Below, piece by piece: positions 1 to 11,142 of a stretch of DNA of 62,488 bases. The translations under genes and the position numbers were made by a program. The DNA lies in the NCBI GenBank assembly GCA_910592205.1, contig CAJVPJ010000035.1, positions 1 to 62,488 of the forward strand, written 5' to 3'. Under the pieces are notes generated by a model. It was not told where the DNA came from and searched no databases. It worked only from the letters and a program-made list of their open reading frames with translations. The DNA comes from Paraglomus occultum (lineage: Eukaryota > Glomeromycota > Glomeromycetes > Paraglomerales > Paraglomeraceae). Every line of letters starts with the position of its first letter. Positions within the stretch are counted from its first letter, which is position 1.

Positions 1-104
1 CACTTTAAAGATTATCGAGTTAAACAAAAGTTTGTGTAACATTTAGATTTTGTCGATACTTTTTTCCGGTGAGTGTACTTCATTTTTACCCCTGTCTGAA
101 TAGT

Positions 105-345
105 TTACATTTTTCTTCTTCTCTTCGTCAACCCAAGATTGGATTGGCATAATGGGTTTTTTCCGCGGAGTTGTTCTTCGCAGTAAAAATTTCGTATTGT
201 GGACGCTGCAACTGCTTTTCCTTCACTAAGCAACTTATGAATTTCAAACGCCATTTTGTTAGGAAAATTTTGGATCCAATTCGGTTCTTTTGCTGTATAA
301 TTGTCTTGAATCGTTCCACAATTTTTCAAGGTCTGGCGAGTAAGT
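105..345 (-). other. Possible exon fragment, unknown protein
   Basis: On the minus strand an open frame of about 74 codons follows a plausible acceptor (CAG near 340) and ends at 105. Its translation has a reasonable composition (QNFPNKMAFEIHKLLSEGKA, then AASTIRNFYCEEQ), which could be a helical segment of a DNA-binding or transposon protein. I see no clear family, no convincing start exon and no downstream continuation. It may equally be a chance frame. Confidence 0.18.
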
Positions 346-749
346 TTTATTTGTTGACTGTTTTGTTAACAGTTATAACTTTCTTGACTTTCCCAGTCTT
401 AACAATGCGCCAACACGATTGAGTTGGCTATTGTGAGTGTAAACATTTTTCGCAAGACGTAATTGATGGGATTGCTTGATATGTTTTGTTTATTATTTGA
501 CGGTATTTATTGTGGTTTGTTGTTGGTTTTCCGAAAGTAAGCGACTAGTGCTTGCTTCTATTGCGATGCTTAAATAGACAAATGCATTAGTTATCGTCAT
601 TCTTGCATACAATGGACAATCGATATAGTCATCGTTCCGGAAAATTTGAGATGGTATAAAGAGGTTTCAGGTCTAACTGTATCATGGACAATAATTTATT
701 TCACTACCTGTCGTAGTATTTTATTTACCGTAGACCACTGAATATAGTA

Positions 750-801
750 CCCCGGGTATATACTTAAAACATCTTGATTGACTTTTGATTTGTACCCGGG
801 G
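750..801. repeat. Left subterminal hairpin of the pogo-like element
   Basis: CCCCGGGTA at 750-758 and its exact complement TACCCGGGG at 793-801 form a 9-bp palindromic pair just inside the left terminal repeat. A matching pair lies at the right end (2447-2489). Such subterminal pairs are good candidates for transposase binding sites. Confidence 0.7.
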
Positions 802-845
802 AAAGATTTTAAGGAGCGAATATCATTGGTTAATTTAAATACCGC

Positions 846-2207
846 GTGGAAACAAGAGCTACCATCACTGAGAAAAAGCGCCGAAGTTGGAATGCATTGG
901 AAAAACTAGCCATTGTTTTATATCAAGAGAAGGTTTGTAGTGTACGTTCTGCTGCTTCTAAATTTAATATTGAACCAAAGCAAATTCGTGACTGGAGAGC
1001 GAAAAAGGAGATGTTGATGCAAGCAAGACCGCACGTGAAGCTTGACGGAAAGCAAAGTTCCCTGAATTTATTGTCTCTTGGGTAAAAAGACTTCGCCAGG
1101 AGGGTAAGCTAGTTACCAGGTATATGCTGCAACTGAAGGCCAAGGAACTAGCAAAACGAAAAGAATGGGTTGATAAGTACTCTGACATAGGGTCATTTGT
1201 GTTTACCACAAATGGGTTGATGGTGATGACACGAGTAATCGCCGACGAACAACAATCTCACAAAAACTGCCAGAGGATCTGGTTGAAAAACAACACGAAT
1301 TCTTATCCTTCATATTATACCAGCGTATTCAGAATAATTATGATATAAAGTTTATCGGAAACATGGATGAAACTCCACTAACCTTGACATTCCAGGAAAT
1401 CTGACAATTGATGAATGCGGCGCTCGTACGGTCAACATTCGAACAACGGGTCATGAGAGATCGCATTTCACTGTAGTTTTGGCTTGTATGGCCGATGGAA
1501 CAAAACTACCGCCGGTAATTATTTTTAAACTCGAGAATGTTCCACGTGCAAACTTCCCTGCAGATGTATTTGTGCGAGCAAACTCTAACGGATGGATGGA
1601 TGAAACGGAGATGAGATGGTGGATTGACTGCATTTGGAGTAAACGTTGCCCTTTCTCAAACCCACGGTCACTGTTAGTTATGGATTCATTTTCGGCGCAC
1701 ATCACAACCTCTTGATGTTGCTGTAAACGATCATTCAAAGCAAAGGTAAGAGTCATATAAGCATTATTCAATAATCATAGTCCATTACTAAATAATTTTT
1801 ATTTTTATTTAGTGCGAAAGAGATATAACGCTTGGATGATGGATGAAGTAAGAGAATATACCCCTACTGGAAAAATCAAGCGACCGTCTTATGAAACAAT
1901 TGTAACATGGGTTAAAAATTCCTGGGAAGATGTCGACACATCTTTAATCAGAAGGTCGTTAAAGTGCTGTGGTATTTCTGTAAAACGAGACGGGTCCGAA
2001 AATGATTTGATTTTTGATTATGATCACCTGAGCACATCACCTAACCAAATCGTCACAATAGACGAAGAGGTTGGAGAGCATTCTTCAAGAACGGCGACGC
2101 TGGAAAATAATTCACTTGCAGACAACTGTATAATCATCGACGAGCAAATTGGTGACAATTATTATGACGAGAACGAACTGAATTATATAAATCTCTGGAG
2201 TAGTTAG
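846..2207 (+). pseudogene. pogo/Tigger-like transposase pseudogene
   Basis: Encodes a CENP-B/Tigger-type transposase in pieces. Residues from 846 form an N-terminal helix-turn-helix (AASKFNIEPKQIRDWRAKK). Near 1050 the frame shifts, then continues as a second CENPB/Tc5-type DNA-binding segment (FIVSWVKRLRQEGK, 1064 onward). The catalytic domain starts at NMDETPL near 1362, where the first aspartate lies, breaks again near 1400, and resumes at 1451 through LVMDSFSAH with the second aspartate near 1682. Roughly 35 residues are then missing before QPLDVAVND near 1710, which carries the usual third-acid region. An apparent intron with GTAAG at 1746 and TTTAG at about 1812 leads to the C-terminal part ending at 2207. 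The frameshifts and the deletion mean no active enzyme. The family is known; the exact break positions are my reading. Confidence 0.8.
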
Positions 2208-2446
2208 TTATAATTAATTGTGCTGTAGTAACTTGTTGGTATTGGCCATTGATTATAGAAACATCTGGCTTTATTCTTACGAGAAAAGTATACTTCGCTA
2301 AAATGTCAATTCAAGATTGATGCGTGTTGGTAATATGTAACATCGTAAGTGTAATTACGATCGAAACGTTGAGTAATAAAAACATCCTAGTCATGTTTCG
2401 TGTTCAATTTATAATTTATTAGTAACGCATTGTGTAAACTGTTTGT

Positions 2447-2489
2447 ATCCGGGTATATATCGCAAAAAATTTCTAAATTGTACCCGGGT
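2447..2489. repeat. Right subterminal hairpin of the pogo-like element
   Basis: ATCCGGGTATATA at 2447 and TGTACCCGGGT ending at 2489 repeat the arrangement of the left pair with similar spacing, one base of the palindrome having changed. It supports a conserved function at both element ends. Confidence 0.6.
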
Positions 2490-2738
2490 CTAGTTTTGGG
2501 GGAGATTATTTTGGGGGGTACTATATTCTGTAGTCTACGGTAGTGCTTTACTATAGTTCAATACACTACAACAACAATTCGTCAACGATGAAATTTAGCG
2601 AGCATTACATATAGCTTTGGACACTATCACAAATTTATTTCGTGTTACGTCTTCTGTGAATCTGTACCACTGTAACGTAATTCAGTTATAATTAGTCATT
2701 CAGTGAGTAATATACTAATACCAAGCTATTAGCAAACA

Positions 2739-5700
2739 ATGTCTCGACTTAATCACTTATTAAACGTTGATACAGGTGATGCGCTTGAATTAAGATATAG
2801 AGGAGCAGAATACTTTATGCATGGTCTATATAGGAATGCTTTGGAAGATTTTAGAAAATCTTTTGAATATGAGCCGAGTAATATGCTGACATTGAGATTA
2901 CTAGCAGATACTTACTGCACACTTAATCAGCATAGTTCTGCACTAAGCTATCTCAATGAATTATTGGCCATTGAACCAGAAGACACAATTGCTTTAAGAA
3001 CAAGAGGAGAAGTCTATTTCAAACTTAAGCAGTATAATCTTGCATTAAATGATCTTAACAAGTTCTTAGCCATTGAACCAGAAGACACAATTGCATTAAG
3101 AACAAGAGGAGAAGTCTATTTCAAACTTAAGCAGTATGATATTGCACTAAATGAACTTAACAAATTATTAGGCATTGAATCAAAAGATGCAATTGCTTTA
3201 AGAACAAGAGGAAAAGTCCTTAAGCAGTATGATAATGCATTAATTGATCTTAATCAGTTCTTAGACATTGAACCAGAAGATGCAGGTGCATTAAGAATAA
3301 GAGGGGAAATTTGCCTCAAGCTTAAGCAGTATAATTATGCATTAAATGATCTTAGTAAGTCCTTAGACATGGAACCAAAAGATACAATTGCATTAAGAAC
3401 AAGAGGAGAAGTCTATCTCAAGCTTAAGCAGTATGATGAAGCATTAATTGATCTTAACAAGTCCCTAAACATTGAACCAGAAGATGCAATTGCTTTAAGG
3501 ACAAGAGGAGAGGTCTATCTCAAGCTTAAGCAGTATGATGAAGCATTAATTGATCTTAACAAGTCCCTAATCATTGAACCAGAAGATGCAATTGCTTTAA
3601 GAACAAGAGGAGAGGTCTATCTCAAGTTTAAGCAGTATAATTATGCATTAAATGATCTTAGCAAGTCCTTAGACATTGAAACAAAAAATGCAATTACCCA
3701 GAATAGTAATGCATTAATATTAATATTAAATGATCTTAATGAGTTTTTAGACCTTAAACCAGAAAATGCAGTTGCATTAAGAGTAAGAGGAAAAGTCTAT
3801 CTCAAGCTTAAGCAGTATGATGAAGCATTAACTGATCTTGATAAGTCCTTAGACATTGAACCAAACAGTGCAATTGCATTAAGAACAAGAGGAGAGGTTT
3901 ATCTCAAGTTTAAATGGTATGATAATGCATTAAATGATCTTAGTAAGTCCCTAGACATGGAACCAAAGGATGCAGTTGCATTAAGAACAAGAGGCAAGGT
4001 CCATTTCAATCTTAAGCAGTATAATCATGCATTAAATGATCTTAACAAGTTCTTAGACATTGAACCAAAAGATGCAGTTGCATTAAGAACAAGAGGAGAG
4101 GTCCATTTCAATCTTAAGCAGTATCATAATGCATTAAATGATTTTAACAAGTTTTTATACATGGAACCAAAGGATGCAGTTGCATTAAGAACAAGAGGAG
4201 AAGTCTATTTCAGACTTGGACAGTATGATAATGCATTAAATGATCTCAATGAATCATTAGACATTGAACCAGAAGATGCAATTGCTCTAAGAACAAGAGG
4301 AAAAGTCTATCTCAAGCTCAAGCATTATAATGATGCACTAAATAATATTAATAAATCCTTAGACATTGAACCAGAAGATGCAGGTGCATTAAGAATAAAA
4401 GGGGAAATCTGCCTCAAGCTTAAGCAGTATGATGAAGCATTAATTGATCTTGATAAGTCCTTAGACATTGAACCAAACAGTGCAATTGCATTAAGAGCAA
4501 GAGGAGAGGTCTATCTCAAGTTTAAATGGTATGATAATGCATTAAATGATCTTAGTAAGTCCTTATACATGGAACCAAAAGATGCAATTACATTAAGAAC
4601 AAGAGGAGAAGTCTATCTCAAGCTTGAGCAGTATAATGAAGCATTAATTGATCTTGATAAGTCTTTAGACATTGAACCTGAAGATGCAATTGCTTTAAGA
4701 ACAAAAGGAGAAGTCTATTTCAAGTGCAAGCAGTATAATTATGCATTAAATGATCTTAACAAGTCCCTAGACATTGAACCAAAGGATGCAGTTGCATTAA
4801 GAACAAGAGGAGAGGTTTATTTCAATCTTAAGCAGTATCATAATGCAATAAGGGATCTCAACACGTTTTTAAACATGGAACCAAAAGATGCAATTGCATT
4901 AAGAACAAGAGGAGAGGTCTATCTCAAGTTTAAATGGTATGATAATGCATTAATTGATCTTAATCAGTTCTTAGACATTGTACCAGAAGATGCAGGTGCA
5001 TTAAGAATAAGAGGGGAAATCTGCCTCAAGCTTAAGCAGTATGATGAAGCATTAATTGATCTCAACAAGTCCCTAAACATTGAACCAGAAGATGCAATTG
5101 CTTTAAGAACAAGAGGAGAGGTCTATCTCAAGCTTAAGCAGTATAATTATGCATTAAATGATCTTAGCAAGTCCTTAGACATTGAAACAAAAAATGCAAT
5201 TACCCAGAATAGTAATGCATTAATATTAATATTAAATGATCTTAATGAGTTTTTAGACCTTAAACCAGAAAATGCAGTTGCATTAAGAGTAAGAGGAAAA
5301 GTCTATCTCAAGCTTAAGCAGTATGATGAAGCATTAACTGATCTTGATAAGTCCTTAGACATTGAACCAAACAGTGCAATTGCATTAAGAACAAGAGGAG
5401 AGGTTTATCTCAAGTTTAAATGGTATGATAATGCATTAAATGATCTTAGTAAGTCCCTAGACATGGAACCAAAGGATGCAGTTGCATTAAGAACAAGAGG
5501 CAAGGTCCATTTCAATCTTAAGCAGTATAATCATGCATTAAATGATCTTAACAAGTTCTTAGACATTGAACCAAAAGATGCAGTTGCATTAAGAACAAGA
5601 GGAGAGGTCCATTTCAATCTTAAGCAGTATCATAATGCATTAAATGATTTTAACAAGTTTTTATACATGGAACCAAAGGATGCAGTTGCATTAAGAACAA

Positions 5701-6245
5701 GAGGAGAAGTCTATTTCAGACTTGGACAGTATGATAATGCATTAAATGATCTCAATGAATCATTAGACATTGAACCAGAAGATGCAATTGCTCTAAGAAC
5801 CAGAGGAGAGGTCTATTTTAATCTTATGCAGTATAATCATGCATTAAATGATTTTAACAAGTTCTTAGACATTGAACCAAAGGATGCAGTTGCATTAAGA
5901 ACAAGAGGAGAAGTATATTTCAGACTTGGACAGTATGATAATGCATTAAATAATCTCAATGAATCATTAGACATTGACCCAGAAGATACAATTGCTCTAA
6001 GAACAAGAGGAGAGGTCTATCTCAAGCTTAAGCAGTATGATGAATCATTAATTGATGTTAATAAGTTTTTAGACATTGAACCAGAAGATGCAACTGTATT
6101 GAAAACAAGAGGAGTAGTCTATTTCAACCTTAAGCAATATGATGAAGCATTAATTGATCTTAACAAGTCCTTTGACATTGAACCTAATAATGCAACTGAT
6201 TTAATAAGAAGAATGGTAAATGAGAGATGTCGTTTTCAAGATTAA
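2739..6245 (+). CDS. Long tetratricopeptide-repeat (TPR) protein
   Basis: A single uninterrupted frame of 1168 residues built almost entirely from 34-residue TPR units, roughly 33-34 of them. The typical unit reads ALRTRGEVYLKLKQYDEAL followed by IDLNKSLDIEPEDAI. The conserved small residues and tyrosine fit the two-helix TPR fold, so the product should be a long superhelical protein-binding scaffold, probably cytosolic because no signal peptide or membrane segment is visible. One unit is shortened (ITQNSNALILILNDL) and occurs twice, inside a duplicated block. Repeats are near-identical at DNA level, which points to recent unequal exchange. The ATG at 2739 follows an A-rich leader with an in-frame start and no upstream repeat. 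Large TPR families of this type are characteristic of arbuscular mycorrhizal fungi; the partner is unknown. No intron is needed. Confidence 0.9.
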   Translation: MSRLNHLLNVDTGDALELRYRGAEYFMHGLYRNALEDFRKSFEYEPSNMLTLRLLADTYCTLNQHSSALSYLNELLAIEPEDTIALRTRGEVYFKLKQYNLALNDLNKFLAIEPEDTIALRTRGEVYFKLKQYDIALNELNKLLGIESKDAIALRTRGKVLKQYDNALIDLNQFLDIEPEDAGALRIRGEICLKLKQYNYALNDLSKSLDMEPKDTIALRTRGEVYLKLKQYDEALIDLNKSLNIEPEDAIALRTRGEVYLKLKQYDEALIDLNKSLIIEPEDAIALRTRGEVYLKFKQYNYALNDLSKSLDIETKNAITQNSNALILILNDLNEFLDLKPENAVALRVRGKVYLKLKQYDEALTDLDKSLDIEPNSAIALRTRGEVYLKFKWYDNALNDLSKSLDMEPKDAVALRTRGKVHFNLKQYNHALNDLNKFLDIEPKDAVALRTRGEVHFNLKQYHNALNDFNKFLYMEPKDAVALRTRGEVYFRLGQYDNALNDLNESLDIEPEDAIALRTRGKVYLKLKHYNDALNNINKSLDIEPEDAGALRIKGEICLKLKQYDEALIDLDKSLDIEPNSAIALRARGEVYLKFKWYDNALNDLSKSLYMEPKDAITLRTRGEVYLKLEQYNEALIDLDKSLDIEPEDAIALRTKGEVYFKCKQYNYALNDLNKSLDIEPKDAVALRTRGEVYFNLKQYHNAIRDLNTFLNMEPKDAIALRTRGEVYLKFKWYDNALIDLNQFLDIVPEDAGALRIRGEICLKLKQYDEALIDLNKSLNIEPEDAIALRTRGEVYLKLKQYNYALNDLSKSLDIETKNAITQNSNALILILNDLNEFLDLKPENAVALRVRGKVYLKLKQYDEALTDLDKSLDIEPNSAIALRTRGEVYLKFKWYDNALNDLSKSLDMEPKDAVALRTRGKVHFNLKQYNHALNDLNKFLDIEPKDAVALRTRGEVHFNLKQYHNALNDFNKFLYMEPKDAVALRTRGEVYFRLGQYDNALNDLNESLDIEPEDAIALRTRGEVYFNLMQYNHALNDFNKFLDIEPKDAVALRTRGEVYFRLGQYDNALNNLNESLDIDPEDTIALRTRGEVYLKLKQYDESLIDVNKFLDIEPEDATVLKTRGVVYFNLKQYDEALIDLNKSFDIEPNNATDLIRRMVNERCRFQD
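3634..4291 (+). repeat. Internal duplication in TPR gene, copy 1
   Basis: About 658 bp that I read as identical to 5140-5797, offset 1506 bp (502 codons). It includes the shortened unit encoding ITQNSNALILIL and the distinctive YLKFKWYDNAL and YFRLGQYDNAL units. Similarity continues less perfectly outside. Confidence 0.85.
5140..5797 (+). repeat. Internal duplication in TPR gene, copy 2
   Basis: Second copy of the block at 3634-4291, in frame and without seen mismatches. The downstream boundary is sharp: after CTCTAAGAAC the two copies diverge (GTCTATCTCAAG versus GTCTATTTTAAT). Confidence 0.85.
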
Positions 6246-6287
6246 GCAGTATTATTATTATATTAGTATCTATGATACTACATTAAA

Positions 6288-6400
6288 TTATCTTAGATGT
6301 TGAACTGAGGATATGATTGTCCCAAGAACAAGAGGAGAAATCTATTCAAGCTTAGGCAGTATATATATATGATGCATCAAATTATTTTGAAAATTTAACA
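6288..6400 (+). pseudogene. Decayed TPR repeat after the stop codon
   Basis: Downstream of the TPR stop the DNA still resembles a repeat unit. There is a GTTGAACTGAGGATATGATT segment, then CAAGAACAAGAGGAGAAAT, TCAAGCTTAGGCAGTAT and GATGCATCAAATTATTTTG. Frames are broken by indels, including an expanded TA run near 6360. The ancestral protein was therefore probably longer at its C-terminus. Confidence 0.75.
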
Positions 6401-9367
6401 AAAGTCTTGATAGCAATAGGTCATAAGTATTAGTATGCCACTTTAATGAACCAGACAGAATATTAAGCCAAGAACATACTTCTTAACATATTTATATATT
6501 AGTATTAGTATGTGTGCATTTGCTCAACTTTCTTGCATATTAAAGAAAATTATTAACTAATAAAATTTCATGTTCTAATGAACATTTATGCCCCTCACAC
6601 TCTCTATCCCAAAGCGGGATACAGTATACCAAAACATAGCTACAAGCAGCTGTTAATAAAAGTTCCCCGAAAAAGTCAATTAGCTTTAGAATAGTACAAA
6701 AATTATGTTATATTTGTCTAGTGATACATACATTTTACTGTTGATCGTGGCGTTTATGTAATACGAATCACAGGTCTGTATATAAACAGTCACTAGTTTT
6801 CGTTGATATGACATGTATTATAAGTTAGAGATTTATATGCTGCTTCATAGGGTCAATTTAAACAAACAACGACAAAATCCGCTCGAGCTGCTACGATAAA
6901 GTGACTGCGAGGATTTTATATCAATAGATTAAACTTCTTTTTTAAAATTTATTTGCAATTCAATAAACTTACTGTATGAGTTTGACCGATATGAAATTTA
7001 GTTTGATGTTACTATTACGCATTTTAATGTTCACGCATATACAAAAAATGATGGTCTGGTGCGTCAAATATAAATGTAAGCTAAAAGTAATTTCAACAAT
7101 GTGCACTTGATGGTAATTGACGCGCCAATGTCATCTAATACACAAACGTTGGGCCATCAACATTGCATATTCATTGTTACAATTGTCGAGTCGAAGAATG
7201 TTTGTATACTGATATCGAAACTTGGTTATTTTAATCGAGTTTGACAATCTCTACCTCTGCTAACTATACTGTAATATGACGTGTTGGTGGTCTTTAAAAA
7301 TGTTTGCAATTACGATTTTTTGTAATAGATGTTGCTGATGTAATCCTAGTTACTATTAAGCTTTGGGACACTGCTGTTATATCCACTAGCGAAATTAGAA
7401 TAAGAAATCTAGACGTATCAACAACAGTGCGCATTTTAATCAAAAAGTATTGCAAATCGAGACGGTGAACTTTGTTGAAACACCTGCGAAATATTGACGA
7501 GGAATGGCTGGGGGTTTGGGGATTAGTGAGGGAAATATCGATTACGCTTACCAATAAGAGGTGTTAACAGTTTCCGGCTCTATCAGTATACTTGGCGACT
7601 AAGAGATAATTTAAAAATGTATTTTTACATTAATTTTAAGAGGTATTATTCAAAGGTGGCTAAACTTAGGTATTTGATCGGTCAGAAGATGCTAAGATCG
7701 AAAGACGCAAAGATGGCTGTTTATACATATTTCCACGGCTATGATTAATCACCTTAATGTTGTCCTTTTGCATTATTTTTAGACGGATGTTTATGCCACT
7801 GCGTAATCCGTTAAAATATACTTCGTTATTGACTCCGCGCACTCATTGTACCTTAATACCCTATTTGAATATTAGACAGGAGGACTTATTTTATACGACT
7901 ACATATACTGCACTGCACAAACACGTTCGCCCTATCATTGCTGAAAAAGTAACTCGAACACATCAAAGTGGAATTAACAAACTTGTGAATTATCCTAACG
8001 ATTAGACACAATTGCGCAATTTACTACGCCAGGATGCTCTTATGAATATTCATGGTTGTAACAGAAGGTTGTCGACATACTTGTCAGCAGATAACATGCC
8101 AGATGTCTTAATTAGTAATCGAACATCAATACTCTGAAAAAAGCTTAAAAATAAACATTAATGCTAACCTTAAATAACAATTTGATTATCGTTGTACTAA
8201 TTAATAATAATTGAGCAAATCTTGTTAAAATAATTAATCTCACCGCGTATAAAGTGTTTAAAGTAAGAAGACAATCTTTCCAGCTCTGTCTCTTTAAGTT
8301 TGTATATCTAACCTTTGCGACTCTTTATTATTTTTTTGAATAAATAACATTATTAAAAAATGGTTTACATTCCAAATTTAAATATAGCGAAAGTTCCAAG
8401 ACCCACATGGTTTGGGTGAGTTAGTCAGCAATTGTTTAAGTCACTAATATATTACAGTATTAGATCACATCGTGCGCAACACATCTTCTCTTTCTAACTA
8501 AAGAAAAGAAAAAATGGCGACCGTAGAAGAAACGCGCAAATAACTGAACGATGCGAAGAAGCAGCTGGAGAAGGCGGAGACGGAGTTGGCACACGATTCA
8601 TCCAATTTTGAAGCACAAATCGTTTTCGTGTTCTCCCACTCAATGATGTCATCATAGTTTGTACCATTGATCGTGTTCAAAGTTTCTTAACAAAGTGTTA
8701 GCGTAATATGGTAAGCTTCAAAAAACATTAAATAAACAATCAGTATTCTCTCTAATAGCGGATATTCAGCAGATTTTTTGAAGTTTATCTTATTACAAGA
8801 TGATTTGCGTATTGTTTTTAATTTTTATTTATTTTTTGTAGATTGAACGCTTTATCAATTAATGACATAAGACAAGCGTATACTTGGGAATGCGTTCGTT
8901 GAGGTGGTAACGTTCAATTTTAGCAGCTGCTTTGTATGTACAAAACTGCAAACCGGCGTCTGATTCCTGTTCGAATAACATGTTTTGCTGAATAGAAAAC
9001 TTGTCGACAAGAGATTTTATTAGGAAATATCTACCCCAATGCAAATAAGTAAATATCAGAACTGTCAATTTACGCATTACGTTAGCAATAGTAATTTTGT
9101 TTCAAAGCTTAGCCTAATAGTAAGTGGGCATGCTGCGAAAAGACTAACACAATAATCTCTGTTGTAATGATAAAATATACACGCACTTCCTAAAGGGGAA
9201 TGCATACTAGAATTTTAAATAGCCAACGTTAGCGCGAATTATGCGATAGTGCTATTCATTAAACATAGTGCGACCTGAAAATTACGATCACATGCCACTC
9301 CTAACCATTAATAGTGCGTGCCCTGCATAAAGAAGGGATCTCCCAAATTCAGTCGTTTTTTATACGA
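6401..9367. other. Gene-poor spacer between TPR and asparaginase genes
   Basis: AT-rich DNA without a convincing gene. An AATAAA-like signal near 6559 (ACTAATAAAATTTC) may serve the TPR transcript. Open stretches at 7294-7554 and 7757-8005 have no family signature and stop soon on either side. A short coiled-coil-like reading at 8514 is listed separately. Confidence 0.6.
8514..8660 (+). pseudogene. Possible coding relic with charged helix
   Basis: From the ATG at 8514 the plus strand reads MATVEETRK, then an in-frame TAA, then LNDAKKQLEKAETELAHDS. The composition is that of an amphipathic helix, and the local base composition is less AT-rich than its surroundings. The stop at codon 10 and the lack of any continuation suggest a degraded start of a gene or retrocopy. 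No family assigned. Confidence 0.3.
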
Positions 9368-11142
9368 ATGACTAAAACTAGCTGTTTCTCACACGTTCTT
9401 CCTCACTCCAAACAAGTAGCTAGAAAGGTAATCCATCATCCCACAACCGTTATTATGATTAATCAAGACCACTCACTTTCCCTAATCAATGTCAGCCAGC
9501 AAACCATGGTCCAACACTATTAATTCATGGCGGAGCCGGCAGAATTGTAAAAAAGAAAATTCCTTGTGAGGAAATTCCCGATGAGCAAAAGGAGGAATAT
9601 TTGCAGGCAATGAAGGAGGCATTAAAGGTTGGATGTGATATTCTGAAAAGAGGCGGAAGAGCCGTTGATGCAGTCGTGGCTGCTGTTAGGGTTATGGAAG
9701 GTAGTTTAAGAGAAATGGAGATACATATTGTGATTAAAAAAAAAGGGAAAAAGTATGCCGCTTAATTGAGAGTAAGTCATTCGCTTTTATCATGTTATGA
9801 CTGATCATGGATAGATTGTCCGTTGTATAATGCTGGAAAGGGAGCCGTGTTTACACGTAGTGGCAAGGTAAAGAGAATGAAATAGTGTATAATATCGACG
9901 AAGCGATTGTCATAAACAATAATTCCATTGCGATGTCATGCGTTAGAGATTCAAACGTATACTCATGTATCTATTTGTGTGAAATGTTTCATGCTAACTG
10001 CTGATCACGTCCTTTTAGAATGAACTCGAGTCTTCTATCATGATCGGCACACCCTCTCATCCCGCAGGTGCCGTCACGCTGCTTCGCACAATCAAAAATC
10101 CCGTGGTCCTGGCCAAGACCCTCATGCTTGATCCGGAGAATTCTCATGTGTTCTTGGGCGGAGAAGGGGCAGAGAAGTATGCAAGGGAAAAAGGTGTGGA
10201 AGTGGTGGATCCAAGCTATTTTTGGACTGAAGCCAGATGGAAAGAGCATCTTGAAGGATTAGCTAATGAAGGAGGAAATGATAAAGGGGAAAAACGTGAC
10301 AGTTGTTACGGGGACAAGAGCGAAAGCGACGATGCTAATAATAGCTTGCCAAGTTATGATGATGTGGTTAACAAGGGAAAAACGGAAAATAATACAAAAC
10401 GTGAGCCGGTAGGCAGCAATGGAGATTGGTTCTATATGAATTCTATGGGCACGGTCGGGGCAGTTGCTGTAGATGCTGACGGAGTTATTGCTGCTGCCAC
10501 TTCAACTGGTTAGCATGGGGTCGACTGATGGGATTCTGTTCTTTTTTTTTTTTTGCGGTTGTTGTTATGTAGTTGGTTAAGTGGTACTCTTTTTATTTTG
10601 ATAATTAAAGGCGGTAAAAACAACAAGAGTGATGGTCGCATAGGAGACTCTCCAGTAATAGGTTGTGGTACTTGGGCTGATAACGAAACGTGTGGCGTAA
10701 GCGGGACCGGCGAGGGAGAGGTAAATATGTCAATTGAATTATCGATGGGCGTATGAAACGGTGAACATATCTCGATCATTATTGGCTGTAGTACTGACTC
10801 TGCAAACACACGTTCAGTTTCTCATTCGTTATACACTAGCAAGGGGAATAGCATCACGCATGGAGTATCTCAATGAATCGGTTGAGCAAGCAGCCTCAGC
10901 GATGATTGATCTTTTAAGTAAAGTCGGTACAGAAGCGGGCGTGGTTGCATTAGATAAATATGGAAATTGTAAGTGGTAACGGGTTTTTCACTGGAAAAAT
11001 AATATTAGAGACATGCACTAATATCGGTTACTTGTTTGTAGTTACAATACAATATAATACATCTGGAATGTTTCGTGGGTATATCAGAGCTTCCGACGAA
11101 ATACCTCACGCATACATCTTTCCCGACGATGTAGACGACTGA
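9368..11142 (+). CDS. Isoaspartyl peptidase / L-asparaginase, Ntn-hydrolase, 7 exons
   Basis: Asparaginase_2 family (plant-type): an N-terminal nucleophile hydrolase that cleaves itself and then removes beta-aspartyl residues or deaminates asparagine. Exons by splice signals and unbroken phase: 9368-9427, 9496-9700, 9815-9867, 10019-10508, 10611-10720, 10818-10968, 11042-11142, giving about 389 residues. Visible motifs: LLIHGGAG (residues 28-35), [50 protein letters not shown] with the expected catalytic threonine at about residue 251, [24 protein letters not shown] with the substrate-binding Arg and Asp, SGTGEGE, and [10 protein letters not shown] near the end. The alpha part is longer than usual: a polar linker of about 60 residues, rich in Asn, Asp, Ser and Lys, precedes the cleavage site, plus a short N-terminal extension. 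All key residues are present, so I expect an active cytosolic enzyme. A possible AATAAA lies at 11214. Confidence 0.93.

Larger units (their letters stand above)
726..2542 (+). mobile_element. pogo/Tigger-like DNA transposon, decayed
   Basis: The element is bounded by inverted repeats of about 26 bp that begin CCGTAGAC at 728 and end GTCTACGG at 2540. Each is flanked by TA (726-727 and 2541-2542), the target duplication of the Tc1/mariner-pogo superfamily. Left and right ends agree at most positions through the GAATATAGTACCCC stretch. The interior holds a broken transposase with a Tigger-type helix-turn-helix and DDE domain. The size of about 1.8 kb is normal for the group. Frameshifts and an internal deletion in the catalytic domain make it non-autonomous today. 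Confidence 0.85.
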
